A stretch of 64,000 nt of DNA from Actinernus sp. WN-2022 (GCA_030867875.1 JAOWCC010001589.1:146479745-146543744), one strand, 5' to 3'; positions 25,502 through 34,572 are shown, counted from the stretch's first letter. Numbers and translations: made by a program. Notes: generated from the letters alone by a model not told the origin.

Positions 25502-26282
25502 GGCATAAATGACCCTGAAATCGCTCACGTTGAGCGTGCCAAAAATGTATAAACTAGCAAAAAAATTAGTTCGACCTCAAATGTAACGAAATTTTGGTAG
25601 GTTAATATTAATCTTCAAATTCAATCGGGTTTGTATATTGACGTTGTTGTGACGTCACGATGAACGACTCCTTTTAAGGTCAAATTATTCGTTACGTATA
25701 CGTTTGCAACAAAGCATGTTATCACAACAACATAAATATTTGTTTTTGAATGCCGCATTTTGAAGTCTCCACGATAAATATTTGCAGAGTTATTAAGAAC
25801 TTAAGTTTCCTGTGACGTCACATTTCCTGAAGTCATGGGTATGACTTAAATTATGCTTTCTACATTGAAGAAATATAAAAAAGACCATATTGAGCCTATT
25901 CAGTGTACAATAAGTTCATTTCTTCGTTAAAACCCGAAAAATACTCATATATTTATTTTCTAAGAGACGTTTTCAAAAATATATGACGTCATAATGATGT
26001 ATACTCTTGTTCACGGTGAATTTTCAAGCAATTCCTATCAAAAATTGAAAATACTAAAAACATACGATTGTGGGTACAGATGTATTCTTTAAGTTGCTAG
26101 ATGTTCATGAACAACTATTCTAAACTCTAAAAGTTAATGAAGAAGTTATTTTGTAAATGGTTTTACATTGAATATTTACCAAATTTAACATTTAATAACT
26201 TGTCTCCCAGAAATATCAGAAATATATAATTTACTGATTTTGAAAATATAGCAACGTGAGCAATTTGAGGGTCATTTGTACC
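25502..26282. mobile_element. Non-autonomous DNA transposon, ~780 bp
   Basis: The left end GGCATAAATGACCCTGAAAT and the right end ATTTGAGGGTCATTTGTACC are inverted, and the match continues to GCTCACGTT. The interior is AT-rich and has no pyrimidine bias, unlike both sides. It therefore inserted into the pyrimidine-rich region. No clear target duplication was found. Confidence 0.7.
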
Positions 26283-27207
26283 CACCGTGATATCTCAATG
26301 TACCTCCATTCAATACCGTTATACCTTCTATATCTTGGTGCAAATTGCTTTCGGAAAACATATTGTTCGGCCCACGCCACCGACCTACCATTCCTTCATG
26401 TACAACCTAGATTTTCAGCACTATCCTTTTCACGCACGCACTTATCTTTCCTTACCCGTCACCACAAGGAAACTACACCTTTCTATTTAGCTTCGCTCGT
26501 TATTATCCTATCAATCACTTCCTGACGCTCACCAGCCCTACCCAGTTCCCTCCATCGTCCTACCACAGGTTACCCACCCATTTTCACCCTTTTTTATAAT
26601 ATTTGTTATCCTAAATGTATGCATATATATCTATGGGGTTATAATTTTTCACCACTGGGTCCCCCTACTCCTTTTTATTCTATTTCTGCTTGTTCATTAT
26701 TTTTCATGTATATTCTTCCATTACATGTGTATTTCCATACCAATCAGTTCCCCCCTTTTTTCTATTTTTTCAATTCTATTTTTTATTCTAATTTTTTTTT
26801 TGGTTAGTCCATTTCTAACATGTTTCATCCCCTCACCAGGTTACTTTTACATTTTCTTTTTTTCACAATTACTTTTACATTTTACCATCTTTCTACATGT
26901 ATTTAATTACTTATTCATTTTCTTAGCTACATATTTATTCGTTTAGTTTTTATTTACATATGTATCTATTTATTTATTTACTTATTTATTTGTTCCTTTT
27001 TTCACTTATTTTCTTAATTTCACTTAATTTTATTTTTCTGTACACTCCTTACCTACCCACAAGTGCCCCACATACTATACCCTTATTTTGTCTCCCCACC
27101 TCCCCTTTCCTTCCCACAATTAACCATGCCACCACAAGTTTATTTGTCTTCCCTCTTCCTCCCTCCTCTCCCGCTCCAAACAACTGAGTCCACGAACAAC
27201 ATTAAAA
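26283..27207. repeat. Pyrimidine-rich strand-asymmetric region, right part
   Basis: It continues the C/T bias of 23223-25501, becoming very T-rich (26700-27000) with Leu/Phe/Ile-coding low complexity. No supported gene. Confidence 0.5.
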
Positions 27208-27425
27208 AAAAAAGATTAGAGAGGGTAAAACCGGTCTAATACGACGTTAATTAGGGCGGCTCTCCTTGCTGAGCTGGAATTGGAAAAAAAATCCTGATGG
27301 TGTAAAACAGAAAAAGCAGGAGTAAAACTCTAAAGGCAAGATAGAGAACCAACAACAAACTCAACTCATATATATGACCCAGGAATCGAACCCAGCACAG
27401 TGGAGAGCCACCCGGCTCCCATTTT
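27208..27425 (-). mobile_element. tRNA-derived SINE copy
   Basis: Read on the minus strand, a B box GGTTCGATTCCTGGG is followed by GAGTTGAGTTTGTTG, an AGTTTTACTCC block and a terminal T run next to TCTCTAATC. A related copy lies at about 55960-56165. Only its head half is carried inside the tandem units of the array, so the array unit begins within this SINE. Confidence 0.6.
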
Positions 27426-28244
27426 AAAGAGAAGTGATAGCCACAGGGAGAGGACGTGTACCGAATAACATGTAAAATTACATGTTTAATATTACTAAAA
27501 ATGTTTCATATTATCAAAGAGCTATCTGATAAAACAACAACAAAATTAGAACGAAGGCAATTCCACAAAAAAAGGCCGATTTTATTATGCTTACGCGTTT
27601 TATGGAAAGGTTACAAAGACCATCTAAGAAGCATCGAGTTTATTTTAAACAGCCAGATGTAAAACATGACTCGTTTTCCGTTGAATTGATGAGTTTCAAC
27701 CAACGAAATTACGAGAAAGAAGAAGAGAAAATTAACAAATTTTACATCCCTTTCCCGTCCATGCTCTCATTTAATTATTAGTCCGCAGGGCATTTAACGT
27801 AAACACTCAAACACCTTGCAAAAGTCATTAAGTTTCAGAGCCGCAGCTCGTGTACATTATGTACATCGGTACAACAAGTTCATAGTCAAAGAGTACTTGG
27901 TGATATTAATGCATAATTAGTATAAGGCCCATTTCAGGCGCTGGTTCACTCATGTGCAGAACGTAATAGTCATTTAAAACGCAGCAGCCAGGTTGCATCC
28001 CAGGAGGATAAAATCATTTGTTCTTGCAGTTCCAAACTCGGGGCAGAGACGAGGCTGAAAGTGCAAATGCTATTGCTTGTACGTAGCTCAAATGGCCTCT
28101 GCGTGATCAAGGTCTATAGATACAAAAGATAATTAAACTAGGAGGCTTCTTTTTATGTATTACTCATTGTGGCGTCTGAAGTGGGAATAACTCTGCTATT
28201 TGCATAAACCAGCTGGAACAATTTTCCAACTGAAGAGGCTATAT
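27341..28244 (+). repeat. Partial tandem-array unit left of the Polinton
   Basis: Nearly identical to 46137-47040 of the array, ending at GAAGAGGCTATAT where the Polinton begins. It shows the element inserted inside the array. One difference is AACTCTGC here versus AACTTTGC in the array copies. Confidence 0.9.
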
Positions 28245-28656
28245 AGTAGTATAGTCGGAGTCAGTTAAATACCACTTTTTCTTGTACAACAAAACTCAAA
28301 AGATTGTGAATGGTATGGACGCCTTGTTTTCTTGCACAAGGGGCGTCATAAAGCGAATTCAGAAATCCACTTCATGACGCCCCTTATGCAAGAAAAAAGG
28401 CGGCCATACCATTCACAATCTTTTGAGTTTTGTTGCACAAGAAAAAGTTGTATTTAACTGACTCCGACTATACTACTAGGGGTAACTAAGGGTCATTCAA
28501 AGTGTCACTAGACATTCTTGTACGTAAAATCCAACTTGATAATCCTATTAGAGATATGATTACATATAGTTATATCGCCGCAACATCCTTACACATAAAA
28601 TCCAAACTCGAGTATCTGTTAAAGCTATCCTAACGTATAGTTATATCGAAGAGAAA
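28245..28656 (+). repeat. Polinton left terminal inverted repeat
   Basis: It matches the complement of 43925-44323. The outer 233 bp (28245-28477) is itself a large palindrome with arms of about 109 bp. The inner part carries two divergent copies of a ~73-bp block that ends in TATAGTTATATCG (near 28566-28578 and 28636-28648). The second lies 10 nt before the first gene's ATG, so the TIR doubles as a promoter. Confidence 0.9.
28636..28646 (+). promoter_or_regulatory. TATAGTTATAT promoter-like motif of the SSB-like gene
   Basis: TATAGTTATAT followed by CGAAG lies 10 nt before the ATG at 28657. The mirror-image site (CATAGTTATATCGAAG) has the same 10-nt spacing before the polymerase start at 43924. 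The distance is too short for a classical TATA box at -30, so transcription would start within or next to the motif. Confidence 0.55.
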
Positions 28657-29595
28657 ATGGCGAGTTCAAAGCTTTTCAACGTAGGCGATGTGATCAAAGC
28701 ATTAGAAAGGACCAAAGAAGATGGACAATCCCATGGATCCATCATATCGTTCGACTGGACCAAGCCTAGGAACGGACCTAACGGATGCAAGTATATTTCC
28801 GTATTCTTTGACATTGGCGATGGACCTCATCCTGCGGTCTTTCGGTTCGAAGGGGAAAAGCACGTGGGAAAGATAGCACCACACAACGAACAAGATGCAG
28901 GCAAGAAACGCGATCGTCATCCTTGCCTCCAATTCCAAAAGTGGAATGCCCTCGTACCTACTGAGGCAGATGGAATCACAATTAAGCAAAATGACAAGGG
29001 AGAATTGGACCTTCCTGCAGATGAAAAGTTGAGTCCTACGTTCAAGTTAGTAGAATACCTTGATGAGGCCTTTGAAAGTGAAATAAGAAAATTAATCGAA
29101 AACGAGAAGGTCTGTATGCGCAATCCACGGAAACGCAGTCCACACGACGCCATCATCGTCCCCAACACCAAGGTGGTTCCGATGATCCAAAAGTTCATTT
29201 CCACGAACTCCACTACCAATGCTGGATGTCAATTACCCAATCCCATGATGAGGATGCGAATGAAATGTGATTACAAGACTGGAACGCCTAATGGACAATT
29301 CTTTGATAAAAGTAAATCGTACGCTGATGGGGACAACACTAAGTACGAACCTCTAGTCGATGAGAACTCTAGCGGTCTAGGCGTCGACAATGTGAGCAAA
29401 CTCATTCTACCAGGTTCCATTCATGATGGTATTTGTAACGCATCAAGTATTTGTGCATCTAGTATGGGACTTTCCTACCCACTAGACATAGAGATCGGTA
29501 TAGTACAACAACCCTCAAAGAGGAATAGGTATGAGCAACAAGATGTTTATGCCGCCAATACTAAGCATAGTGCCACAGCCGCAGAAGATGAGTGA
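28657..29595 (+). CDS. Possible ssDNA-binding (OB-fold-like) protein, first gene from the left TIR
   Basis: 312 residues. The N-terminal two-thirds is mixed alpha/beta with many charged residues. The C-terminal part has the block VSKLILPGSIHDGICNASSI, then CASSMGLSYPLDIEIGIV, whose spacing reminds me of ssDNA-binding proteins of large DNA viruses. That likeness is from memory and weak. Its position opposite the polymerase, driven from the twin TIR promoter, fits an early replication role. It ends 15 nt before the first 3' hairpin. No homologue is certain; treat as a Polinton protein of unknown function if a profile search fails. Confidence 0.5.
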   Translation: MASSKLFNVGDVIKALERTKEDGQSHGSIISFDWTKPRNGPNGCKYISVFFDIGDGPHPAVFRFEGEKHVGKIAPHNEQDAGKKRDRHPCLQFQKWNALVPTEADGITIKQNDKGELDLPADEKLSPTFKLVEYLDEAFESEIRKLIENEKVCMRNPRKRSPHDAIIVPNTKVVPMIQKFISTNSTTNAGCQLPNPMMRMRMKCDYKTGTPNGQFFDKSKSYADGDNTKYEPLVDENSSGLGVDNVSKLILPGSIHDGICNASSICASSMGLSYPLDIEIGIVQQPSKRNRYEQQDVYAANTKHSATAAEDE

Positions 29596-29610
29596 ACGTA
29601 GGTAATGGAG

Positions 29611-29669
29611 GAAAAAAAAAAGAAGAATGAAGGAAGTCGTTGCGTGACTCTCTTCATTCTTCTTTTTTT
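29611..29669. terminator. A/T-flanked 3' hairpin, copy 1
   Basis: A perfect 18-bp stem (29615-29632 with 29652-29669: A7-GAAGAATGAAG and its complement) encloses a loop with GTCGTTGCGTGAC. It lies just after the stop codon at 29593-29595. The same hairpin recurs at 30283-30350 and 39207-39275. Giant viruses and virophages end mRNAs at palindromic hairpins; the same role here is inference. Confidence 0.6.
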
Positions 29670-29752
29670 GTCACTAGACATTCTTGTACATAAAATCTAA
29701 ACTTGAAGCATATGTTAAAGGAATGATTATTATACTGTATATTACCACCGAA
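29670..29752 (+). repeat. Internal copy of the subterminal TIR block
   Basis: TCACTAGACATTCTTGTACA plus AAAATCTAAACTTGA repeats, with changes, the TIR stretch starting near 28503. It stands 5' of the Cys-rich gene at 29834, so a TIR promoter block may have been copied to serve an internal gene. Its TATAGTTATAT core is decayed (TATACTGTATAT). Confidence 0.6.
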
Positions 29753-29833
29753 TGGTATTAGTATATATTCTTTATTCCACGATATTAGCATTCGTCGTCA
29801 TCTTAGTACACATTAACACCATACAGATCAAAC

Positions 29834-30271
29834 ATGTCGAAGAAGGACTCGAACGTAGACACCGCAATAACTTGTGATTGGTTGATGAGAGGGAAGGACT
29901 TGAAATGCCCAAAGAGGATTTCGAAGACAACGAAGTTCTGTTCCCAGCATAACTACCAAATCTCAAAAGGCTGTGCCCCATATGTACCATGCTCGAAGTG
30001 CGGTAAAGGATGTCGTACTGATTACGAGCTTTGCTCAGGATGCGACCGTCTCACCATCAAGGTGAAGTCTTCCGGTGTCTATATAAGACGCGCTAAGAAG
30101 TCCAGCAAGAAGCTAGAGGATCCAAGAAAGGAGGAGCCAAACGTGGTGGAACTGGAGGTAGCATTGCCCGCTGAATCGAGAGTGCTGGAACCAGTGGAAG
30201 GTCTCGGAGAGTCTCTCAACCATGCACTCAATGAGGTGTTGGCTGCCTTGAGGAATGAGAAGGACGCTTAG
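29834..30271 (+). CDS. Cys-rich zinc-binding small protein
   Basis: 145 residues. Cysteines or histidines at 14, 25, 36, 39, 47, 53, 56, 60, 67 and 70 suggest two zinc sites in the first half. The first half follows a C...RGK..KC....KFCSQH pattern of the kind seen in small zinc proteins of large DNA viruses. The second site is CSKCGKGC...CSGC. The C-terminal half is basic then acidic and probably disordered. A nucleic-acid binding or regulatory role is plausible but unproven. The gene lies between two copies of the 3' hairpin, directly before the TFIIB-like gene. Confidence 0.7.
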   Translation: MSKKDSNVDTAITCDWLMRGKDLKCPKRISKTTKFCSQHNYQISKGCAPYVPCSKCGKGCRTDYELCSGCDRLTIKVKSSGVYIRRAKKSSKKLEDPRKEEPNVVELEVALPAESRVLEPVEGLGESLNHALNEVLAALRNEKDA

Positions 30272-30282
30272 GAATAGCCACG

Positions 30283-30350
30283 AAAAAAGAAAAAAGGAAG
30301 AATGAAGAAGGTCGTTGCGTGGCCCTCTTCATTCTTCCTTTTTTTTTTTT
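30283..30350. terminator. A/T-flanked 3' hairpin, copy 2
   Basis: The stem GGAAGAATGAAG and complement is flanked by long A and T runs, with loop core GTCGTTGCGTGG. It starts 12 nt after the stop of the Cys-rich gene and ends 31 nt before the TFIIB-like start. Almost identical to copies at 29611 and 39207. Confidence 0.6.
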
Positions 30351-30369
30351 CTATTGAACGTACGACATC

Positions 30370-30380
30370 TATAGTTGTAT
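30370..30380 (+). promoter_or_regulatory. TATAGTTGTAT promoter-like motif of the TFIIB-like gene
   Basis: TATAGTTGTATC directly abuts ATGGAT. The integrase start has TATAGATGTATG-ATGGAT in the same arrangement. A leader this short recalls poxvirus late promoters, which also run into the ATG. Confidence 0.5.
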
Positions 30381-30381
30381 C

Positions 30382-31374
30382 ATGGATGAGCTAATCAGAT
30401 TGTTTGGTCCTGGAATTTGTAGAAGCCTGAATATCGAACCACAAGTGGAACATATTAACACCAGTGAAACATGTCCTGAGTGTCTCTGTCCCTTTGAAAT
30501 ACAAGGAACGGAATTCGTATGTCCCACCTGTGGTCTTGTTTCCGAGGTCGAACCATGTGAAGAAACTAAGATCGATATTATTACTACTCGACTGCGTATA
30601 GTAGGTCCGGACGGGTTTAAGTATCAAAGTGATCTAGATCGCGCAAAACCAAAGCAAAGCGATGATGACATAGAACTGAAACGACTAACGCTACTACAAG
30701 AACTACGAGCATACAACACTATTTACAAACAAAGTTATGATCTATCGTTCCCTATGAACGCGTTAGAAATCGTAGCCGACGCATTCACCCAAGTAATGAA
30801 AGTTTGTCTCAAGCGTAGCGATGCTAAGAAAAATATTTTAGCTGCTCTACTCTACCATGCATGCATACAATGTGGATTCGTCCGATCTAAAAGTGAGGTT
30901 GCTCGCTTCATGCAACTAAGAAACGAAGGCATCCATAGTGGAGAGGTCTTCATACGTTCTCTGTGTGACGACAATAAGATTGATGTAGACTTGGATGCTG
31001 AGCGCATAGTTCCTCACATTGCAACGACTTTCCTACAACTAGATCTTGTAGGAGTACCTAGGGACGTTCAACAAATAGTCCACGAGGTCGTTACTACAGC
31101 AATGGAAAACAATATAGGCCCCAAATCAATGCTTAAGACGAAAGTCGTTGGAGCAAGTTACGAGGTGCTACGTCGCTCCGGATCGTCTATGTCTTTTAAG
31201 GATGTCGTTAAGCGATGTGACATATTTGGAAATGCGGTCAAGCGTTTTGTCAAGGAGTTGTCTTCTTACCATTCCCACTTCGAACCAATCTACACTAAGC
31301 ATGGGCTAACTAGCAGTAGGACTTGGCAAAGTGAAAGTGAGAACCATGTTCGTTCCTTTCATAGGAAACGTTGA
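30382..31374 (+). CDS. TFIIB-like transcription factor
   Basis: 330 residues. The N-terminus has a zinc ribbon with Cys31, Cys34, Cys47 and Cys50 (CPEC-X12-CPTC), as in TFIIB. Two cyclin-like repeats follow: about 120-205 with KKNILAALLYHACIQCGF and SKSEVARF, and about 215-305 with MLKTKVVGASYEVLRRSG and FKDVVKRCDIFGNAVKRF. These match the two core repeats of TFIIB, which binds TBP-promoter DNA and places RNA polymerase II. TFIIB homologues are known in mimivirus- and asfarvirus-type viruses; in Polintons they are unusual as far as I know. It converges on the small membrane-protein gene, with 3 nt between stops. It could direct polymerase to the element's own promoter motif. Confidence 0.75.
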   Translation: MDELIRLFGPGICRSLNIEPQVEHINTSETCPECLCPFEIQGTEFVCPTCGLVSEVEPCEETKIDIITTRLRIVGPDGFKYQSDLDRAKPKQSDDDIELKRLTLLQELRAYNTIYKQSYDLSFPMNALEIVADAFTQVMKVCLKRSDAKKNILAALLYHACIQCGFVRSKSEVARFMQLRNEGIHSGEVFIRSLCDDNKIDVDLDAERIVPHIATTFLQLDLVGVPRDVQQIVHEVVTTAMENNIGPKSMLKTKVVGASYEVLRRSGSSMSFKDVVKRCDIFGNAVKRFVKELSSYHSHFEPIYTKHGLTSSRTWQSESENHVRSFHRKR

Positions 31375-31377
31375 TTC

Positions 31378-31989
31378 TTACATTCCAAGTTTTTCTCGCA
31401 TTTCCTTTTGCACTTCTTGCTTGAGTTCGGCTCGAACCCGATCCGTGCTTTTTTCACCTATGGAAGCCTTGCGACGAATTTCAGATCTCATGATCTCATA
31501 CTTATTCGCTTCGTTCAGGATGAGACTGTATTCGGAGTCGGATATGTTTTCATCGCGTAAGGCCTTCGATACTAGATCGCGAATCGTATTGATTTTCGCC
31601 TTTGCCAACATAGTTGTCCTTTCATGCTTAGAAACCTTCATTCCTAACTTCTTAGCTCCAACGGTCGTAGATGCTGAAATTAATCCACATAGACCACCAA
31701 TAACTCCAAGTGGTAGACCAATCACTATTCCAACCCCAGTCAACGCTGCACCCAATCCAGATCCAGATAAGATCACAGATAGACCTCCAGTTACCACTGC
31801 GATGCCATGAACTATTCCTTGAGAACGTGCATATTTCTTGCGCACACCTTCGTAGTGCCTTTCTTGAACTTCAATGTCCGAAAGCGTGTCTCGGATCGTT
31901 TGCAGTCTAAAGTTCTTTCCAGTGTCACTAGCGATCTGTGGTTAGATACTTGGTGCTGATGGAAACGGTTGAATCGAGTCGCCTTCCAT
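31378..31989 (-). pseudogene. Small Gly-rich membrane protein gene with an early in-frame stop
   Basis: From a GTG codon at 31845 the frame gives 155 residues. The first third is a long Gly/Ala/Val/Ile-rich membrane segment (GGLSVILSGSGLGAALTGVG), the rest a charged helical region. There is no ATG near 31845. The frame stays open upstream to a TAA at 31942-31944, and 15 codons above that TAA lies an in-phase ATG at 31989. The simplest reading is a gene starting at 31989 with a nonsense codon at position 16; a sequencing error or a short intron (an AG acceptor follows CTAAC here) is also possible. Function unknown; size and hydrophobicity suggest a virion membrane or penetration-type protein. 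Confidence 0.55.
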
Positions 31990-32008
31990 TGTACGTTATA
32001 CATGTAAC

Positions 32009-32677
32009 TTACTCAAGCTTCAACACGTATCGTATCGGTCGACCACGGAAGTCTACCACGTTGCCTTTCTCATCACGAATCGTAAGGCTAAGACTGCTTC
32101 GTATCGTACCTAGAGCTTTGACAGGTAGTGGGAGCATCATAGAATAGGTTATTTCACTAAACCGGGAGCCTCGTGCTTTTAAGCTCGCTAGGACTTGCGA
32201 TCGTTTTCCATCTAGAATTGAAAAGCTAGGATCTACCACATCGCAGTGGACATACATTGTGTGGATATCTTTGATAACCAGGGCGTATTTTCCCACTTCG
32301 AGTAAAACGTTTCCATCTGCCTCTTCATTTCCATCGATACTCACCAACTCACAGAGATTTTTACTGAACTTGATTGGTTTACTTATCGTTAGGACCTGAT
32401 CCCTCATAGTGCTTTCGTCATGAAAGCTTACGAAGCCATTAAGAACTGCAGAACCGAATTTGGGCTTTAAGATTTTCAAAGTATAAGACCCCGGATTAAA
32501 TTCGTATGGGAACATCAAACCATCGCTGAAATCAAGCTGATACGAAGCCTTCTCCGTTAGGTTCCACCAACTGTTCTCGATAGTGACCTCAAGTAGCGAA
32601 ATATTATTGATAAGAATTGGATCGTCGAAGTAGACCGTATGGTCGGATGATGTGGTGATGACATTAAGGATCGTCAT
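32009..32677 (-). CDS. Minor capsid (penton-like) protein candidate
   Basis: 222 residues, beta-rich by composition, no membrane span. The C-terminal block MYVHCDVVDPSFSILDGKRS, then RPIRYVLKLE, resembles the conserved end of Polinton single jelly-roll minor capsid (PX) proteins as I recall them. Pentons occupy the icosahedral vertices. It is transcribed divergently from the PW-like gene; a TATAGTTATA motif lies 13 nt before its ATG. The 41-bp spacer holds both promoters. It is clearly a Polinton morphogenesis-region gene; the penton label is moderate. Confidence 0.65.
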   Translation of the reverse strand: MTILNVITTSSDHTVYFDDPILINNISLLEVTIENSWWNLTEKASYQLDFSDGLMFPYEFNPGSYTLKILKPKFGSAVLNGFVSFHDESTMRDQVLTISKPIKFSKNLCELVSIDGNEEADGNVLLEVGKYALVIKDIHTMYVHCDVVDPSFSILDGKRSQVLASLKARGSRFSEITYSMMLPLPVKALGTIRSSLSLTIRDEKGNVVDFRGRPIRYVLKLE

Positions 32678-32718
32678 TATATGTTGAAGGTATAACTATA
32701 TATACGTATAGCTTCAAC
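32678..32718. promoter_or_regulatory. Divergent promoter between penton and PW-like genes
   Basis: The 41-bp AT-rich spacer has TATAGTTATA on the minus strand (complement of 32691-32700) followed by CTTCAACAT, and on the plus strand TATAGCTTCAACATG. Both starts share TTCAACAT, also found before the capsid start at 35659. Confidence 0.6.
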
Positions 32719-34572
32719 ATGACAGACGCATGGCGGCAGTTCAAGTACCTATTTCCAAAGGCTGTAACCGGATGGTTCGACTCTTTCGTGGGTCGGGATG
32801 GGGTGTGGAACATTAATTTATTCTTTCACGGTGAAACCTACCAGGTGTTCACAGATGCAGGCCTCCCTACGAAGGCAGGTGGAGGTCAGCTAAGGGTCTT
32901 ACATGGGCGCGCAGGCGAGGCGCTTGACCTAGCCCTTGGTACCAAAACAGTTTATGAGGGGGTACTATTCGCGCGGAAGCACAAAGGTCTTTCCAAGCAT
33001 GCTTGGGTAGAAGCTGAGGAAAACGATAAGATCGCAACATCGAATGCAGATCTATTAGCGAAGTTCAAGAAAAGATACCCACATGCAGATCTTCACAAGT
33101 TCTATGCCTCTACGGAAGTGAACGGTCCAGACAAATATTCGACGAGTATTTGGTTTCGAGATGGAGATTCTAGCTATGTCGTTTACGGCGATGATGTCTC
33201 CAAGCTACCTGCAGTCACTCAAAGACGCATCGATAATGCGTTGTGGGATATGCATAAAGGTTTCCCATCTACGTTGACCCTAGATAGGAGTGCGAAATAT
33301 CCTATTACAGCAGTTCCTTCTACTGGACCGGCACAAGATATCGATCTCACTAATCTATGGATATATGCCACCCCAAAGGATAGGTTCAAAGCAGGCGTTC
33401 CAAATATATTCAAGGAGACCGTCGTAAAGCATATGACAGCAAATGAGTCCTACCATTGGTTACATGGTCCGGATTTCAAATACTGGCCTCAACAATTGAA
33501 TTTTGCAACGTGGTGTGCGACTTCTGGATGTGGAGTGTCATTGCTTGATCCTATTTTCAAAACGCATCCACCAGTCATTCAGGGGTTCCTACGATTCCAT
33601 GTTTATTTCACGATACGAAGAATTCTACGTGAACTTGGTGGTACTCATGGAGTTCCTTTACCTGGTAACTCTAATTTCAAGCAAATGGATAACCCCTATA
33701 ACAAATCAGCTCTTGAGAAATTGTGCATCGAATTTGGCATATCTCGAACACCAGATTTCCCACCAGATTTCCGATGGCACGGAGGTAGGAATAATGGACT
33801 AGGAGATATATTCCTTTTGTACCCGGGTCCGACAGGATACGTAAACGTCCATGGAGTCCGAAGCTATGACAAAGGTGCAACCACATGGCCTCAGAAATAT
33901 AATTTATTTGCAGACCAAGGAGGTAAGGAGGATCAGGGGGATCTTGTGGCCTTCATTAGGAACGATGAACATGAAGGAAAGCAATACAATTGGTTTACGC
34001 CACCAATCGGAAAGGGTTTGACAGATGTTGGATTGGGTAGGTTGAATAGATCTGTCGAGGCTTTTGGTCATTGCATGCTTGGTGCTCAAGCCGACTTGAA
34101 CGGATCCATCATAGATAGCCATAACGTCAAAGAAAAGTTTAAGAGCTTAGTCGAAGATGCTATTCTCGAAAACGACTTAGTGGTGAGCTACAAAAACTAT
34201 CTTACCGCTATAACGTCAACGCATAAGAGGCTCGATCTAGCAATAGCTGTAGGCGTGCGATTATTGCCAAGCGATCTAGTGTACTATCTTGGTAAGAAAG
34301 ATGGCTATAGGAATCCAATCCCGAAAGCTACGAAAGATATGGTGCTAGGCACTAACGACATCAATGCAGAAGGCAAAGGACACCCACCTCTTACTATGGA
34401 AGGACCATCAGATAAGAAATCGGTGCAGCCTCTCGAGAAACAAGTTCCTGTACCAAAGGCAAAGGCAAAGGCAAAGGCAAAGGCAAAGGCAAAGGCTGTC
34501 TCACAACATGAGATCAATCTCGCAGTGACATCAATTGCCGCAGCTGGAATTGCATGGATGTTGTTTCGTTAA
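32719..34572 (+). CDS. Large PW-like Polinton protein with C-terminal membrane anchor
   Basis: 617 residues. The central part contains NFATWCATSGCGVS, HVYFTIRRILRELGG, FRWHGGRNNGLGDIFLLYPG and LNRSVEAFGHCMLGAQ, a pattern I associate with the large PW protein of Polintons, present in many animal elements but of unknown function. Near the C-terminus is a low-complexity (Lys-Ala)n stretch encoded by seven AAAGGC hexamers (34455-34496). The last ~18 residues are hydrophobic (INLAVTSIAAAGIAWMLF), a likely tail anchor. Its stop overlaps the stop of the converging coiled-coil gene in the palindrome GTTAAC. Intact. A structural or membrane-interacting virion role is inference. Confidence 0.6.
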   Translation: MTDAWRQFKYLFPKAVTGWFDSFVGRDGVWNINLFFHGETYQVFTDAGLPTKAGGGQLRVLHGRAGEALDLALGTKTVYEGVLFARKHKGLSKHAWVEAEENDKIATSNADLLAKFKKRYPHADLHKFYASTEVNGPDKYSTSIWFRDGDSSYVVYGDDVSKLPAVTQRRIDNALWDMHKGFPSTLTLDRSAKYPITAVPSTGPAQDIDLTNLWIYATPKDRFKAGVPNIFKETVVKHMTANESYHWLHGPDFKYWPQQLNFATWCATSGCGVSLLDPIFKTHPPVIQGFLRFHVYFTIRRILRELGGTHGVPLPGNSNFKQMDNPYNKSALEKLCIEFGISRTPDFPPDFRWHGGRNNGLGDIFLLYPGPTGYVNVHGVRSYDKGATTWPQKYNLFADQGGKEDQGDLVAFIRNDEHEGKQYNWFTPPIGKGLTDVGLGRLNRSVEAFGHCMLGAQADLNGSIIDSHNVKEKFKSLVEDAILENDLVVSYKNYLTAITSTHKRLDLAIAVGVRLLPSDLVYYLGKKDGYRNPIPKATKDMVLGTNDINAEGKGHPPLTMEGPSDKKSVQPLEKQVPVPKAKAKAKAKAKAKAVSQHEINLAVTSIAAAGIAWMLFR

